From an uncultured Eubacteriales bacterium (lineage in GTDB: Bacteria > Bacillota > Clostridia > Oscillospirales > Oscillospiraceae): a stretch of DNA of 48,588 bases. Where the stretch lies: positions 1 through 48,588 of the forward strand of contig CATJWI010000094.1 in NCBI GenBank assembly GCA_949744075.1. Reading direction: 5' to 3'. Shown piece by piece: positions 35,503 through 43,629 of the stretch (position 1 is its first letter; each line of letters opens with the position of its first letter). The translations under genes and the position numbers were made by a program. The notes under the pieces are model-generated. The model did no database searches and was not told the origin of the DNA. It worked only from the letters and a program-made list of their open reading frames with translations.

Positions 35503-35532
35503 AACCGTTTTTCAAAGAAAGGATGAAATGAT

Positions 35533-36417
35533 ATGGAGAAGTTGAATTTGACCGAACTCCTGGTGGGCCAAAAGATGGAGCCCCGCTACATGGAGTACAA
35601 CTGGCGGGACATCGCCCTCTACGCCCTGGCGGTGGGCGCCAAGCGGGAGGACCTGGACTACGTCTACGAGAAGGGCCTGAAGGCCATCCCCACCTACGCC
35701 ACCATCCCCTACTGGGGCACGGTGAACGTCCGGCCCTACCAGTGGATGCCCCTGCCCGCCTCCATGCTGGCCAACGACATCATCAAGCCAACCATCTCCT
35801 ATCTGAACATGGACCACGAGGTCATCATTCACCGGCCCATCGATCCCATCAAGGGCACCTTCCAGTGGCAGGACGAGATCACCGACGTCTACGACCGGGG
35901 CGAGGGCAAGGGCGCCGTGGTCAAGAGCAAGGTACTGGTCCGGGACGAGGCGGGCAATGCCGTGGCCACCAACTACTCCACCACCTTCTTCCACGAGGCC
36001 GGCGGCTTCGGTGGTCCTCCCATGCCCAAGAGCGACGTGGTCATCCCCGACCGGGAGCCCGACTTTGAGGTGGACGACTACATCAGCCCCATCCAGAACC
36101 TGCTCTACCGCCTCACCGGCGACACCAACCTGGTCCATGTGGACCCGGCCTATGCCCAGAAGATGGGTTTTGAGACCTCCTTCATGCAGGGGCTGTGCTC
36201 CTTTGGTTTCTCCTGCCGCATGGCCATCGGAGCCCTGATTCCCGGCCAGCCCGAGCGGATGACACGGATGGCTGCCCAGATGAGCTCAGTGCTCTTCCCC
36301 GACACCCCGGTGCGGCTGCGCCTGTGGAAGCTGGAGGAGGGGAAGGCCCTGTTCCAGTTCGTGAACCTTACCACCGGGAAGCCCGTCCTCAACCGGGGCG
36401 TCTTTGAGTGGAAGTAA
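35533..36417 (+). CDS. MaoC-family enoyl-CoA hydratase/dehydratase
   Basis: A 294-residue double hot-dog protein of the hydratase-2 type, which adds or removes water at (R)-3-hydroxyacyl-CoA. The catalytic motif TGDTNLVHVDP supplies D197 and H202 (spacing D-x4-H) with N199; the Pro usually after Asn is replaced by Leu. The N-terminal hot-dog half is non-catalytic, as in eukaryotic hydratase 2. There is no membrane segment. It lies between the permease and the CoA-transferase in one operon. It could dehydrate an imported 3-hydroxy acid once that is bound to CoA. Confidence 0.88.
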   Translation: MEKLNLTELLVGQKMEPRYMEYNWRDIALYALAVGAKREDLDYVYEKGLKAIPTYATIPYWGTVNVRPYQWMPLPASMLANDIIKPTISYLNMDHEVIIHRPIDPIKGTFQWQDEITDVYDRGEGKGAVVKSKVLVRDEAGNAVATNYSTTFFHEAGGFGGPPMPKSDVVIPDREPDFEVDDYISPIQNLLYRLTGDTNLVHVDPAYAQKMGFETSFMQGLCSFGFSCRMAIGALIPGQPERMTRMAAQMSSVLFPDTPVRLRLWKLEEGKALFQFVNLTTGKPVLNRGVFEWK

Positions 36418-36459
36418 GAGCGTTCTATTTTTGATACTACCCCATCTCCCAATAGAGCT

Positions 36460-36495
36460 GTTTTCAGGCGGCGGGGAGACCCGCCGCCTGAAAAC
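36460..36495. other. Perfect intercistronic hairpin with GAGA loop
   Basis: GTTTTCAGGCGGCGGG and its complement form a 16-pair stem capped by GAGA, a GNRA-type tetraloop. No T-run follows, so it is unlikely to terminate; an mRNA-stabilising or processing role between the hydratase and CoA-transferase genes is more likely. Confidence 0.7.
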
Positions 36496-36530
36496 CGGCC
36501 ACCTCACATGAAGAAAGGAGCTATCCCATT

Positions 36531-37769
36531 ATGTTCAAACCCCTGGAAGGCGTGAAGGTCGTAGACCTGACCTATTTCGTAGCCGGACCCGGCACCGCCA
36601 AGATCCTGGCGGACTGGGGCGCTGACGTCATCAAGGTGGAGCCCTCCTTCGGCGACCCCGCCCGGAGCACCGGCGCCACTATGTCCTGCCCCATCCAGAA
36701 GGACTGCAATCCCTTCTACACCGCTTACAACGCCAACAAGCGGGGCATTTCCCTGAACCTGAAGACCGAGGAGGGCAAGGCGGTGCTGGATAAAATTTTG
36801 GAGGGGGCCGACGTGTTTCTCTCCAGCTACCGCACCGGAGCCTTGAAGCGGCTGGGGTTGGACTACGCCTCGGTCCACGCCAAGCACCCCCACATTATCT
36901 GGGCTCAGATCAACGGCTTCGGCGATTTCGGCCCCGCCAAGGACAATGCCGGCTTTGATACCGTGGCCTTCTGGGCCCGGTCCGGGGCCATGATCGACAT
37001 CACCGAGAAGAACACCAGCCCGGTGAATCCCCTCATTGCCTTTGGTGACGCCACCACCTCCTGTTCCCTGGCCGGGGGCATCTCCGCCGCCCTCTACCAG
37101 AAGTCCAAGACCGGCCGGGGCTGCAAGGTCATGGTCTCCCTCTTCGCCCAGGCCATCTGGACCGAGAGCGCCGGCATGGTATCCACCCAGTACGGCGACG
37201 AGTACCCCAAGTCCCGGCTGAATCCCGGCTCCCCCGTGATGGATACCTTCCAGAGCTCCGACGGTATCTGGTTCTATATGAGTATCCTGGAGCCTGACCG
37301 GTATAACTCCGCCCTTCTCAAGGAGCTGGGCCGGGAGGACCTGCTGGGCGATGAGCGGTACTGCACCGCCGTTGGCTCCAAGGCCAACAGCGCCATGGTG
37401 GTGGAGACTCTCAGCAAGGAGTTTGCCAAGCACACCATGGTGGAGATCGAGGGCATGTTTGCCCGGGCGGACATCGCCTACGACCGGGTCCAGCATATCA
37501 AGGAGGTGTTGGACGATCCCCAGGCGTTGGAGAACATGTACATCGTCCCTGTGAAGAACACCGACGGCTCGGTGACCAAGCAGCCTATGACCCCCATCCG
37601 CTTCTGCCTGGAGGAGCCCAAGACCGTGAAGGACATCGCCCCCACCGTGGACCGGCAGGCTCCCCTGGTGGGCGAGCACTCGGTGGAGATCCTGAAAGAG
37701 GTGGGCTACTCCCAGGCCGAGATCGACAAGCTGCTGGCCGACAAGGTGGTCACTGTGGACAGCCTGTGA
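36531..37769 (+). CDS. Class III (CaiB/BaiF) CoA-transferase
   Basis: A 412-residue enzyme that moves CoA between carboxylic acids. It opens with the family pattern LEGVKVVDLTYFVAGPGTAK and ADWGADVIKVE, has NKRGISLNLKTEEGK, and the catalytic aspartate is D173 in FGDATTS, as in phenyllactate and 2-hydroxyisocaproate CoA-transferases (FldA, HadA) and CaiB. These relatives feed amino-acid-derived acids into reductive branches. Here the partner is a MaoC hydratase rather than an oxygen-sensitive 2-hydroxyacyl-CoA dehydratase, so a 3-hydroxy or unsaturated acid is more likely than a 2-hydroxy acid. AAAGGAG precedes the start. Confidence 0.92.
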   Translation: MFKPLEGVKVVDLTYFVAGPGTAKILADWGADVIKVEPSFGDPARSTGATMSCPIQKDCNPFYTAYNANKRGISLNLKTEEGKAVLDKILEGADVFLSSYRTGALKRLGLDYASVHAKHPHIIWAQINGFGDFGPAKDNAGFDTVAFWARSGAMIDITEKNTSPVNPLIAFGDATTSCSLAGGISAALYQKSKTGRGCKVMVSLFAQAIWTESAGMVSTQYGDEYPKSRLNPGSPVMDTFQSSDGIWFYMSILEPDRYNSALLKELGREDLLGDERYCTAVGSKANSAMVVETLSKEFAKHTMVEIEGMFARADIAYDRVQHIKEVLDDPQALENMYIVPVKNTDGSVTKQPMTPIRFCLEEPKTVKDIAPTVDRQAPLVGEHSVEILKEVGYSQAEIDKLLADKVVTVDSL

Positions 37770-37800
37770 TATTATTTTAATGAAAAAGGAGATAGGACCC

Positions 37801-38949
37801 ATGGATTTCAAGTTTACCGAGGACCAACTGTCCCTCCAGGAGATGGCCCGGGAGTTTGCTGAGAAGGAGATCGCCCCTAAGGCGGCGGAGCTGGACGAGG
37901 TCAGCAAGCACCCGGCGGACCTCTTCGCCAAGATGGCCGAGCTGGGCTTCACCGGCCTGTGCACCCCCGAGGAGTATGGCGGCGCCGGCGGCGGGGACAT
38001 TGAGAAGGCCATCGTCATTGAGGAATTCGCCCGGAAGGATCCGGCGGTGGCCGGAGTTTACGCCATCCACTTCGGCACCGCCGCCTTCCTCAACAACTGG
38101 GGCAGCGAGGAGCTGAAGAGGGAGTACCTGCCCAAGCTGGCCAACGGGGCCCTGGGGGCCTTCGCCATGACCGAGCCCGGGGCGGGCTCCGACGCCAGCG
38201 CCATGCGCACCACCGCCATTTTGGATGAGACCGCCGGGGAATACGTTATCAACGGCTCCAAGTGCTTCATCACCGGTGGCAGCCAGGCCGACTACATCGC
38301 CCTTATCGCCCTGACCCAGCCCGAGCTGGGGGTGAAGGGAATGTCCGCCATCCTCATCGACACCGCCAAGGTGAAGGGCAAGGGCTTCACCATCGGCAAG
38401 ATCGAGCACAAGATGGGCCTCCACGCCTCGGAGACCGCCGAGCTCATCTTTGAGGACTGCCGGGTGCCCAAGGAGAATCTCATTGGCGTGGAGGGTAAGG
38501 GCTTCAACTACGCCATGACCATCCTGGACGGCTCCCGCATCGCTTGCGGCGCCCAGTGCGTGGGCCTGGCCGAGGGGGCCATCGAGCTGGCGGTGAAGTA
38601 TTCCAAGGAGCGGGTGCAGTTTGGCAAGCCCATCTCTGCCAACCAGGGCATCCAGTGGTACCTGGCTGATATGGCTACCCGCACCGAGGCGGCCAAGTGG
38701 ATGACCTACCACGCCGCCTACCTGAAGGCCAGCGGCCAGAAGCACTCCAAGGAGGCGGCCATGGCCAAACTCTTCGGCTCGGAGACCGCCCGGTTCGTGG
38801 CCAACCTGGCCATGCAGATCCACGGCGGCTACGGCTACATGGAGGAGTACCCCATGGCCAAGCTCTACCGGGACGCCAAGATCCTGGAGATCTGGATCGG
38901 CACCTCTGAGGTCCAGAAGATGGTGATCTCCCGGGCCGTTATGGGATAA
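37801..38949 (+). CDS. Acyl-CoA dehydrogenase (short-chain type)
   Basis: A 382-residue FAD enzyme. The start at 37801 is selected for AAAAAGGAG eight bases ahead. Marks include FAMTEPGAGSDASAM and NGSKCFITGG in the middle domain, the FAD loop QIHGGYGYMEEYP and the late TSEVQKMVISR. The catalytic base is E349 at the short-chain/branched-chain position. In anaerobes such enzymes, with EtfAB, often run in the direction of enoyl-CoA reduction; no etf genes are in this window. As the last gene of the operon it would complete the conversion of a hydroxyacyl-CoA via enoyl-CoA to the saturated product. Confidence 0.95.
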   Translation: MDFKFTEDQLSLQEMAREFAEKEIAPKAAELDEVSKHPADLFAKMAELGFTGLCTPEEYGGAGGGDIEKAIVIEEFARKDPAVAGVYAIHFGTAAFLNNWGSEELKREYLPKLANGALGAFAMTEPGAGSDASAMRTTAILDETAGEYVINGSKCFITGGSQADYIALIALTQPELGVKGMSAILIDTAKVKGKGFTIGKIEHKMGLHASETAELIFEDCRVPKENLIGVEGKGFNYAMTILDGSRIACGAQCVGLAEGAIELAVKYSKERVQFGKPISANQGIQWYLADMATRTEAAKWMTYHAAYLKASGQKHSKEAAMAKLFGSETARFVANLAMQIHGGYGYMEEYPMAKLYRDAKILEIWIGTSEVQKMVISRAVMG

Positions 38950-38955
38950 AAAAAG

Positions 38956-39002
38956 AAAAAACAGGAGGGAGACGTCCTTGGACGTCTCCCTCCTGTTTTT
39001 TT
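38956..39002. terminator. Bidirectional terminator (CoA operon / activator 2)
   Basis: AAAAAACAGGAGGGAGACGTC, a CTTG loop and its complement ending in a long T-run; the A-run on the left serves the leftward gene. Confidence 0.95.
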
Positions 39003-39004
39003 GC

Positions 39005-40402
39005 TCAGGAAAGCACCTTTTTCACCGTGATCCCCGCCTTTTTCATCTTCCGGTAGAGAAGACTGCGGTCGATGCCCAGAGCGGCCGCGGCGGCGGTGCA
39101 GCTCTGGCCATACTGGCGCAGGGTGTCCCGGATGATGGCGGCCTCGTAGTCGGCCATCAGGCTGGCCAGGCGCTTGTTTGGGTCGGCCGCCCGGGACAGC
39201 AACCGGGCGGGTAGGTCCACCTCGTCGATCATCAGCATGTCGCAGGAGGTATAGGCGCTGGCGATCACGTTGGTCAGCTCCCGCACGTTGCCGGGCCAGG
39301 TGTAGCCCATGAGCCGCCCCTTGGCCGCGTCGGAGAGCATGATGCTGGTCTTGTATTCTTGGTTCAGCTTGTCCAGGGTGTGGTTAGCGTGCAGGAGGAT
39401 GTCCCCCGGCCGGTCCCGGAGGGGGATGGTCTCCAGGTTGATCACGTTCAGGCGGTAATAGAGGTCCTCCCGGAAGGCGCCCTCCCGGATCATTTTGGGC
39501 AGGTCCTGCCGGGTGGCGGCCACGATGCGCACGTTGATGGGGATGGGCCCCTCGCCTCCCACCGGCTCCACCTCCTGTTCCTGGAGGACCCGGAGCAGCT
39601 TGACCTGAAGGGGAAGGCTCATGTCCCCGATCTCGTCCAGAAACAGGGTGCCCTGGTCCGCCAGCTGGAATTTTCCCACCTTGCCACCCCGTTTGGCTCC
39701 GGTGAAGGCCCCCTCGGCGTAGCCGAAGAGCTCGCTTTCCAGCAGCTCTGCGGGGATGGCGGCGCAGTTGATGCTCACTATGGGCTTGTCCCGGCGGGGG
39801 CTCTCCATGTGGAGGGCCTTGGCAAAGAGCTCCTTGCCTGTGCCCGTCTCCCCGGTGATGAGGACGGGGAAGTCCAGGCCGGCCACCTTGGCGGCCCGCT
39901 TTTTCAGTTGGACCAATTTGGGGTCGTTGCCCAGAATGCGGTCAAAACTGCCCTGGGAACCACTCCGGTTCAGGTATTCGTCCTTATAGTAGCGCAGCTC
40001 CTCCTCGGCCAGGCTGGTGGCCATGGCGGCGGTATTTTCCTTGAAGGTGACCTGAGCGGCGGCCCCTAAAAGGGCGCCATCCGCGTCAAAGAAGCAAAAG
40101 CGGTTGCCCACCCCGTAGGTGTCCACCCGCTTCTGGGTGTCGGTGTGGGAGTAGGGGTGGATATAGACTCCGTCGTGCCCGTCCCCCCGGAGGCGGCGCT
40201 TGAGCACGTCGTACATGGAGGTGGTGGAAATGGTCTTCTCAATGGGGAAGCCCACGATCTCCTCCCGGGGCTTGCCGAAGAAATCGCAGTATTGCTGGTT
40301 GATCTCAATGACAATGCCCTGGGGGTCCACCACGATAAAGCCGTCATTGGTGATGCGGAGAAATTCCTCAAATAGCAGACGGTACATCCGGTCCTGTTCC
40401 AT
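39005..40402 (-). CDS. Sigma-54-dependent activator with PAS sensor
   Basis: A 465-residue enhancer-binding protein. A PAS domain is at about 10-120 (DGFIVVDPQGIVIEINQQY). The AAA+ domain has Walker A GETGTGKE (184-191), GAFTGA (231-236) and Walker B LFLDEIGD. A Fis-type helix-turn-helix ends the chain (CTAAAAALGIDRSLLYRKMKKAG). CAGGAGGAC precedes the start. It is convergent with the CoA-transferase operon, separated only by the shared terminator, so it is a second candidate for control of the sigma-54 promoter at 34068. The PAS may bind an acid or acyl-CoA made by the operon; no ligand residues can be named. Confidence 0.93.
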   Translation of the reverse strand: MEQDRMYRLLFEEFLRITNDGFIVVDPQGIVIEINQQYCDFFGKPREEIVGFPIEKTISTTSMYDVLKRRLRGDGHDGVYIHPYSHTDTQKRVDTYGVGNRFCFFDADGALLGAAAQVTFKENTAAMATSLAEEELRYYKDEYLNRSGSQGSFDRILGNDPKLVQLKKRAAKVAGLDFPVLITGETGTGKELFAKALHMESPRRDKPIVSINCAAIPAELLESELFGYAEGAFTGAKRGGKVGKFQLADQGTLFLDEIGDMSLPLQVKLLRVLQEQEVEPVGGEGPIPINVRIVAATRQDLPKMIREGAFREDLYYRLNVINLETIPLRDRPGDILLHANHTLDKLNQEYKTSIMLSDAAKGRLMGYTWPGNVRELTNVIASAYTSCDMLMIDEVDLPARLLSRAADPNKRLASLMADYEAAIIRDTLRQYGQSCTAAAAALGIDRSLLYRKMKKAGITVKKVLS

Positions 40403-40555
40403 GGCGTCCTCCTGATAAAAAGGGGTGGGGGAATAGCTATAGTATAGAGGATTTCGGGGTTGGATACAAGAGGAACTGATGCAAAAAGTCTACAAATGTG
40501 GAAAAAAGACAACCGGCGGAATGGATATATCTATACTTTAAAAGCATAAATAACC

Positions 40556-40599
40556 ATTTAATATAAGTATTTGCTATCAAATTGGAGGAGAATTAAAAT
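40556..40599 (+). promoter_or_regulatory. LysR-type box and promoter of the surface flavodoxin gene
   Basis: ATTTAATATAAGTATTTGCTAT overlaps a -35 box TTGCTA (40571-40576), with TAAAAT (40594-40599) 17 bases on. The same string in the same phase is found at 44589-44632 in front of the small-protein/CMD/AKR/flavodoxin operon. I infer a common regulator, most simply the LysR protein encoded between them. Confidence 0.7.
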
Positions 40600-40612
40600 A
40601 AAAGCAGGATAG

Positions 40613-40630
40613 GAGAGGGTGCACCCTCTC
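40613..40630. repeat. Perfect 18-base palindrome in the leader
   Basis: GAGAGGGTGCACCCTCTC lies just after the promoter and before the ribosome site. It could be an operator or a small RNA hairpin. The string is not repeated in front of the sister operon at 44656. Confidence 0.5.
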
Positions 40631-40660
40631 ATGACCCAGAAAAAAGGAGCGGGTGAAGGG

Positions 40661-43579
40661 ATGAAAAACACCAAACGACTCGTTACGCTGCTGCTAGCCG
40701 CCGCTATGGTGCTGTCCATAATGACGGTGGGCTGCGCTACGGAGAGCCAACCGAAGTTTGAGGATGTGCCTGCCGGGACCTGGTATACGGAAGCGGTGGA
40801 GTACTGCCGGGAAAAGGGGCTGATGAGCGGCACTTCCGGGGGCCGGTTTGAGCCCGGCAGCACCATGACCCGGGCCATGCTGGTCACGGCTCTTTACCGG
40901 CAGGCCGGGGAGCCCGCCGTTACGGGGACCGACGGCTTCAGCGACACGGAGGAGGATACGTGGTATTCTAAGGCCGTCCTTTGGGCCAGTCAGGAAGGGC
41001 TGGTCAGCGGGTACGGAAACGGGCTCTTTGGGACCGGCGATCCGGTGGCCCGGGAGCAGATCGTCACCATTCTCTGGCGGATGGCGGGAAGCCCCGGGGC
41101 GGAAGAAGGCGGGGCCTTTACCGACCAGGACCGCATCTCTCCCTATGCCGTTGCCGCCGTGGCCTGGGCCAGGGAAAAGGGGATCGTCAGCGGCCGGGAC
41201 GGGGACCGCTTTGATCCCCAGGGGGAGGCCACCCGGGCGGAGGTCGCCGTTATTTTGAGCAATCAGGCCAAACAGGGCGAGACCGTCCCGGAGCCCATGC
41301 CCTCGCTCAGCACGTCCCCTTCCGGCGCAGGCGGTTCCGGCGGCGGCTCCGGGCCTGCGCCCGTACAGGATGATCTTGTGCTGATCCAGGGGGGTACCTT
41401 CCAGATGGGCAGTCCGGCAGACGAGCCGGAGCGCAGTTCCGATGAGGTCCAGCACAGGGTGAGCGTGGGTAGCTTCTACATGGCAAAGACTGAGGTATCC
41501 CAAAAAGAGTACCAGAACATGATGGGGTCCAACCCCAGCGAGACCAGGGGCGACGACCTGCCCGTGACGAATCTCACCTGGTACGACGCCATCCGGTATT
41601 GCAATAAGCGCAGTGAGGCCGAGGGTCTGACGCCCTGCTATACCATCGAGGGCGCCACTGTGACCTGGAACAGGGCAGCCAACGGGTACCGCCTGCCCAC
41701 GGAGGCGGAGTGGGAGTATGCCGCCCGGGCCAATACCGCCACCCCCTTCAGCTTCGGGGACGATGTCCACAACAGCGACGCCAACTGCTACAATGCCTAC
41801 GGCTACAACAACGACGCCAGCGGCAGCTGGGTCAACGGCTCTGGCACCTACCTGAGAAGGACCGTGGCGGTGGATGCCTACGCCGCCAATCCCTATGGCC
41901 TCTATAATATGCACGGCAACGCAGCCGAGTGGGTGTGGGATTGGTATGGTGTGTACGGCTCTGGCACAGCGTCCGACCCAACCGGGCCGGAGGGCGGAAA
42001 TGCCAAGGTCGTCCGGGGCGGCGGCTGGAACGACCATCCCAAGCATATCCGCTCTGCCTACCGGGGGGCGCAGCCTGCCGACGTGGGCCTTTACAGCATC
42101 GGCGTGCGCCCGGTGCGAAATGCGGAAGCCGGCTCCGGTCGGGTGAGAAGCGAATATACCGCCGTTGCCGGGACGGAAACCGGCAAAACGCTCATCGTCT
42201 ACTTTTCCCAGACCGGAAACACCGAGGGCCTGGCTAAGTTGATCCAGGAGATGAGCGGGGCGGACATCTTCCGGTTGGAGCGGGCGACTCCCTATTCCTC
42301 CAGCAGCAACGGGCCCGTACTCTACGGGGAGGCGCTGGATGAGCTGCGCTCCGAGGCCCTTCCGGAGCTGAAGGCCTGTCCCGATATTGACCGGTATGAC
42401 ACCATCCTTCTGGGATACTGTAATTGGTGGTCCTCCGTCCCTGCGGCGGTCCGGACCCTGCTGACTAGGGCCGACTTCAGCGGGAAGACCATCGTCCCCT
42501 TCTGCTCCATGGGGGGCGGACGGTTTGGACAGACCATCAGCGCCATCGCCAAGCTGGCCCCCAACAGCGTGATCAGGGAGGGGCTGGAGGTCACCTATTC
42601 CTTCTACGACAGGGAAGAGATCGCCGCCTGGCTGGAGCGCTCCCTTCCCGCCGCACCCGGCCCCGACCCTGATCCGGACCCGGAGCCGGCGGGAGCCCAT
42701 GTGTTGGTGGCCTATTTCTCCGCCACCAATAACACGGAGAACATCGCGAACCACATCAAGGCCGCCTTTGGGGAGGAGGCCGACCTCTACGAGATCGTCC
42801 CCGAAACGCCCTACAGCTCCGCTGACTTGAACTACAATAACGATTCCAGCCGGGCCAACCGGGAGCAGAGCGATGCCAGCGCCCGCCCCGCCATCACCGG
42901 AATGGTGGCCAACATGGGGCAATATGACGTGGTCTTTTTGGGCTATCCCATCTGGCATGGACAGGCGCCTAAGATCCTGTACACCTTTGCCGAGTCCTAT
43001 GACTTGGCTGGGAAGACTGTCGTTCCTTTCTGTACCTCGGGCAGCAGTCCCGTGGGCTCCAGCGCGACGAATCTGGCGGCGGTGACCGACGGGGCCTCCT
43101 GGCTCTCCGGCAGGCGCTTTTCCGGCAGCGCGGACCAGGCCGCTGTGGAGAGTTGGATAGACAGCCTGGAGCTGCCCGAAGCAGCGCAGGGACAGACCGA
43201 GACCGCTCGGCTGTATCTTCAGGTCTCCGGCGGGAAGGAGGCCCTGTGGACGGCTACGCTGGCGGAGAACTCCTCGGCGGAGGCCTTAAAGGAGCTGCTG
43301 AAAGGCGGCCCCCTGACCATTGAAATGAGCGATTACGGCAGCATGGAGAAGGTGGGGCCCATTGGCCGGAGCCTGCCCACCAATAATCAGCAGATCACCA
43401 CAAACGCCGGCGACATTATCCTCTATCAGGGAGACCGCTTGGTGATCTACTATGACCGCAATTCCTGGAATTTCACCCGCCTGGGCAAGGTGGATGAAGT
43501 GACCCAGGCGGAGATGAAGGAGGTCCTTGGGACCGGCGGCGTGACAGTGACCCTCTCCTTGACGGCCCCCGGTGCCTGA
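40661..43579 (+). CDS. SLH-anchored protein: FGE-like domain, two flavodoxins, cyclophilin-like domain
   Basis: A 972-residue exported protein with a rare architecture. The start at 40661 is taken for its ribosome site and signal peptide (about 1-25, ending TVGC, so possibly a lipoprotein). Order: three SLH domains (about 28-200), a Ser/Gly linker, an FGE/SUMF1-like domain (about 240-490: VLIQGGTFQMGSP, YRLPTEAEWEYA, AEWVWDWYG, VVRGGGWN) that lacks the paired cysteines of true formylglycine enzymes, a first flavodoxin (about 507-662, FSQTGNTEG), a second flavodoxin (about 678-845, FSATNNTEN, GYPIWHGQAP), and a cyclophilin-like domain (about 850-972). Flavodoxins normally work in the cytoplasm; here they would lie outside the membrane, held to the cell wall. 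A role in extracellular electron transfer or in surface redox repair is inference. Confidence 0.9.
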   Translation: MKNTKRLVTLLLAAAMVLSIMTVGCATESQPKFEDVPAGTWYTEAVEYCREKGLMSGTSGGRFEPGSTMTRAMLVTALYRQAGEPAVTGTDGFSDTEEDTWYSKAVLWASQEGLVSGYGNGLFGTGDPVAREQIVTILWRMAGSPGAEEGGAFTDQDRISPYAVAAVAWAREKGIVSGRDGDRFDPQGEATRAEVAVILSNQAKQGETVPEPMPSLSTSPSGAGGSGGGSGPAPVQDDLVLIQGGTFQMGSPADEPERSSDEVQHRVSVGSFYMAKTEVSQKEYQNMMGSNPSETRGDDLPVTNLTWYDAIRYCNKRSEAEGLTPCYTIEGATVTWNRAANGYRLPTEAEWEYAARANTATPFSFGDDVHNSDANCYNAYGYNNDASGSWVNGSGTYLRRTVAVDAYAANPYGLYNMHGNAAEWVWDWYGVYGSGTASDPTGPEGGNAKVVRGGGWNDHPKHIRSAYRGAQPADVGLYSIGVRPVRNAEAGSGRVRSEYTAVAGTETGKTLIVYFSQTGNTEGLAKLIQEMSGADIFRLERATPYSSSSNGPVLYGEALDELRSEALPELKACPDIDRYDTILLGYCNWWSSVPAAVRTLLTRADFSGKTIVPFCSMGGGRFGQTISAIAKLAPNSVIREGLEVTYSFYDREEIAAWLERSLPAAPGPDPDPDPEPAGAHVLVAYFSATNNTENIANHIKAAFGEEADLYEIVPETPYSSADLNYNNDSSRANREQSDASARPAITGMVANMGQYDVVFLGYPIWHGQAPKILYTFAESYDLAGKTVVPFCTSGSSPVGSSATNLAAVTDGASWLSGRRFSGSADQAAVESWIDSLELPEAAQGQTETARLYLQVSGGKEALWTATLAENSSAEALKELLKGGPLTIEMSDYGSMEKVGPIGRSLPTNNQQITTNAGDIILYQGDRLVIYYDRNSWNFTRLGKVDEVTQAEMKEVLGTGGVTVTLSLTAPGA

Positions 43580-43586
43580 AGGGGAT

Positions 43587-43628
43587 AAAAGGAGCGGACG
43601 CCGCTGTGCCGCAGCGTCCGCCCCTTTT
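43587..43628. terminator. Bidirectional terminator (surface flavodoxin / LysR)
   Basis: AAAAGG-A-GCGGACGC and GCGTCCGC-CCCTTTTCC with a short GC-rich loop, lying between two convergent stop codons. Confidence 0.85.
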
Positions 43629-43629
43629 C

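Noticed and set aside
40480-40500. Sigma-54 promoter in front of the second activator gene
   Set aside because: The minus strand has TTTTTGCAT, but the -24 element (TTGTAGA) is poor and the spacing is off by one base.
41380-42130. Working formylglycine-generating enzyme (sulfatase activator)
   Set aside because: The FGE-like fold is there, but the two copper-binding cysteines expected in the late RGGS...C...C region are missing, and no sulfatase gene is nearby.
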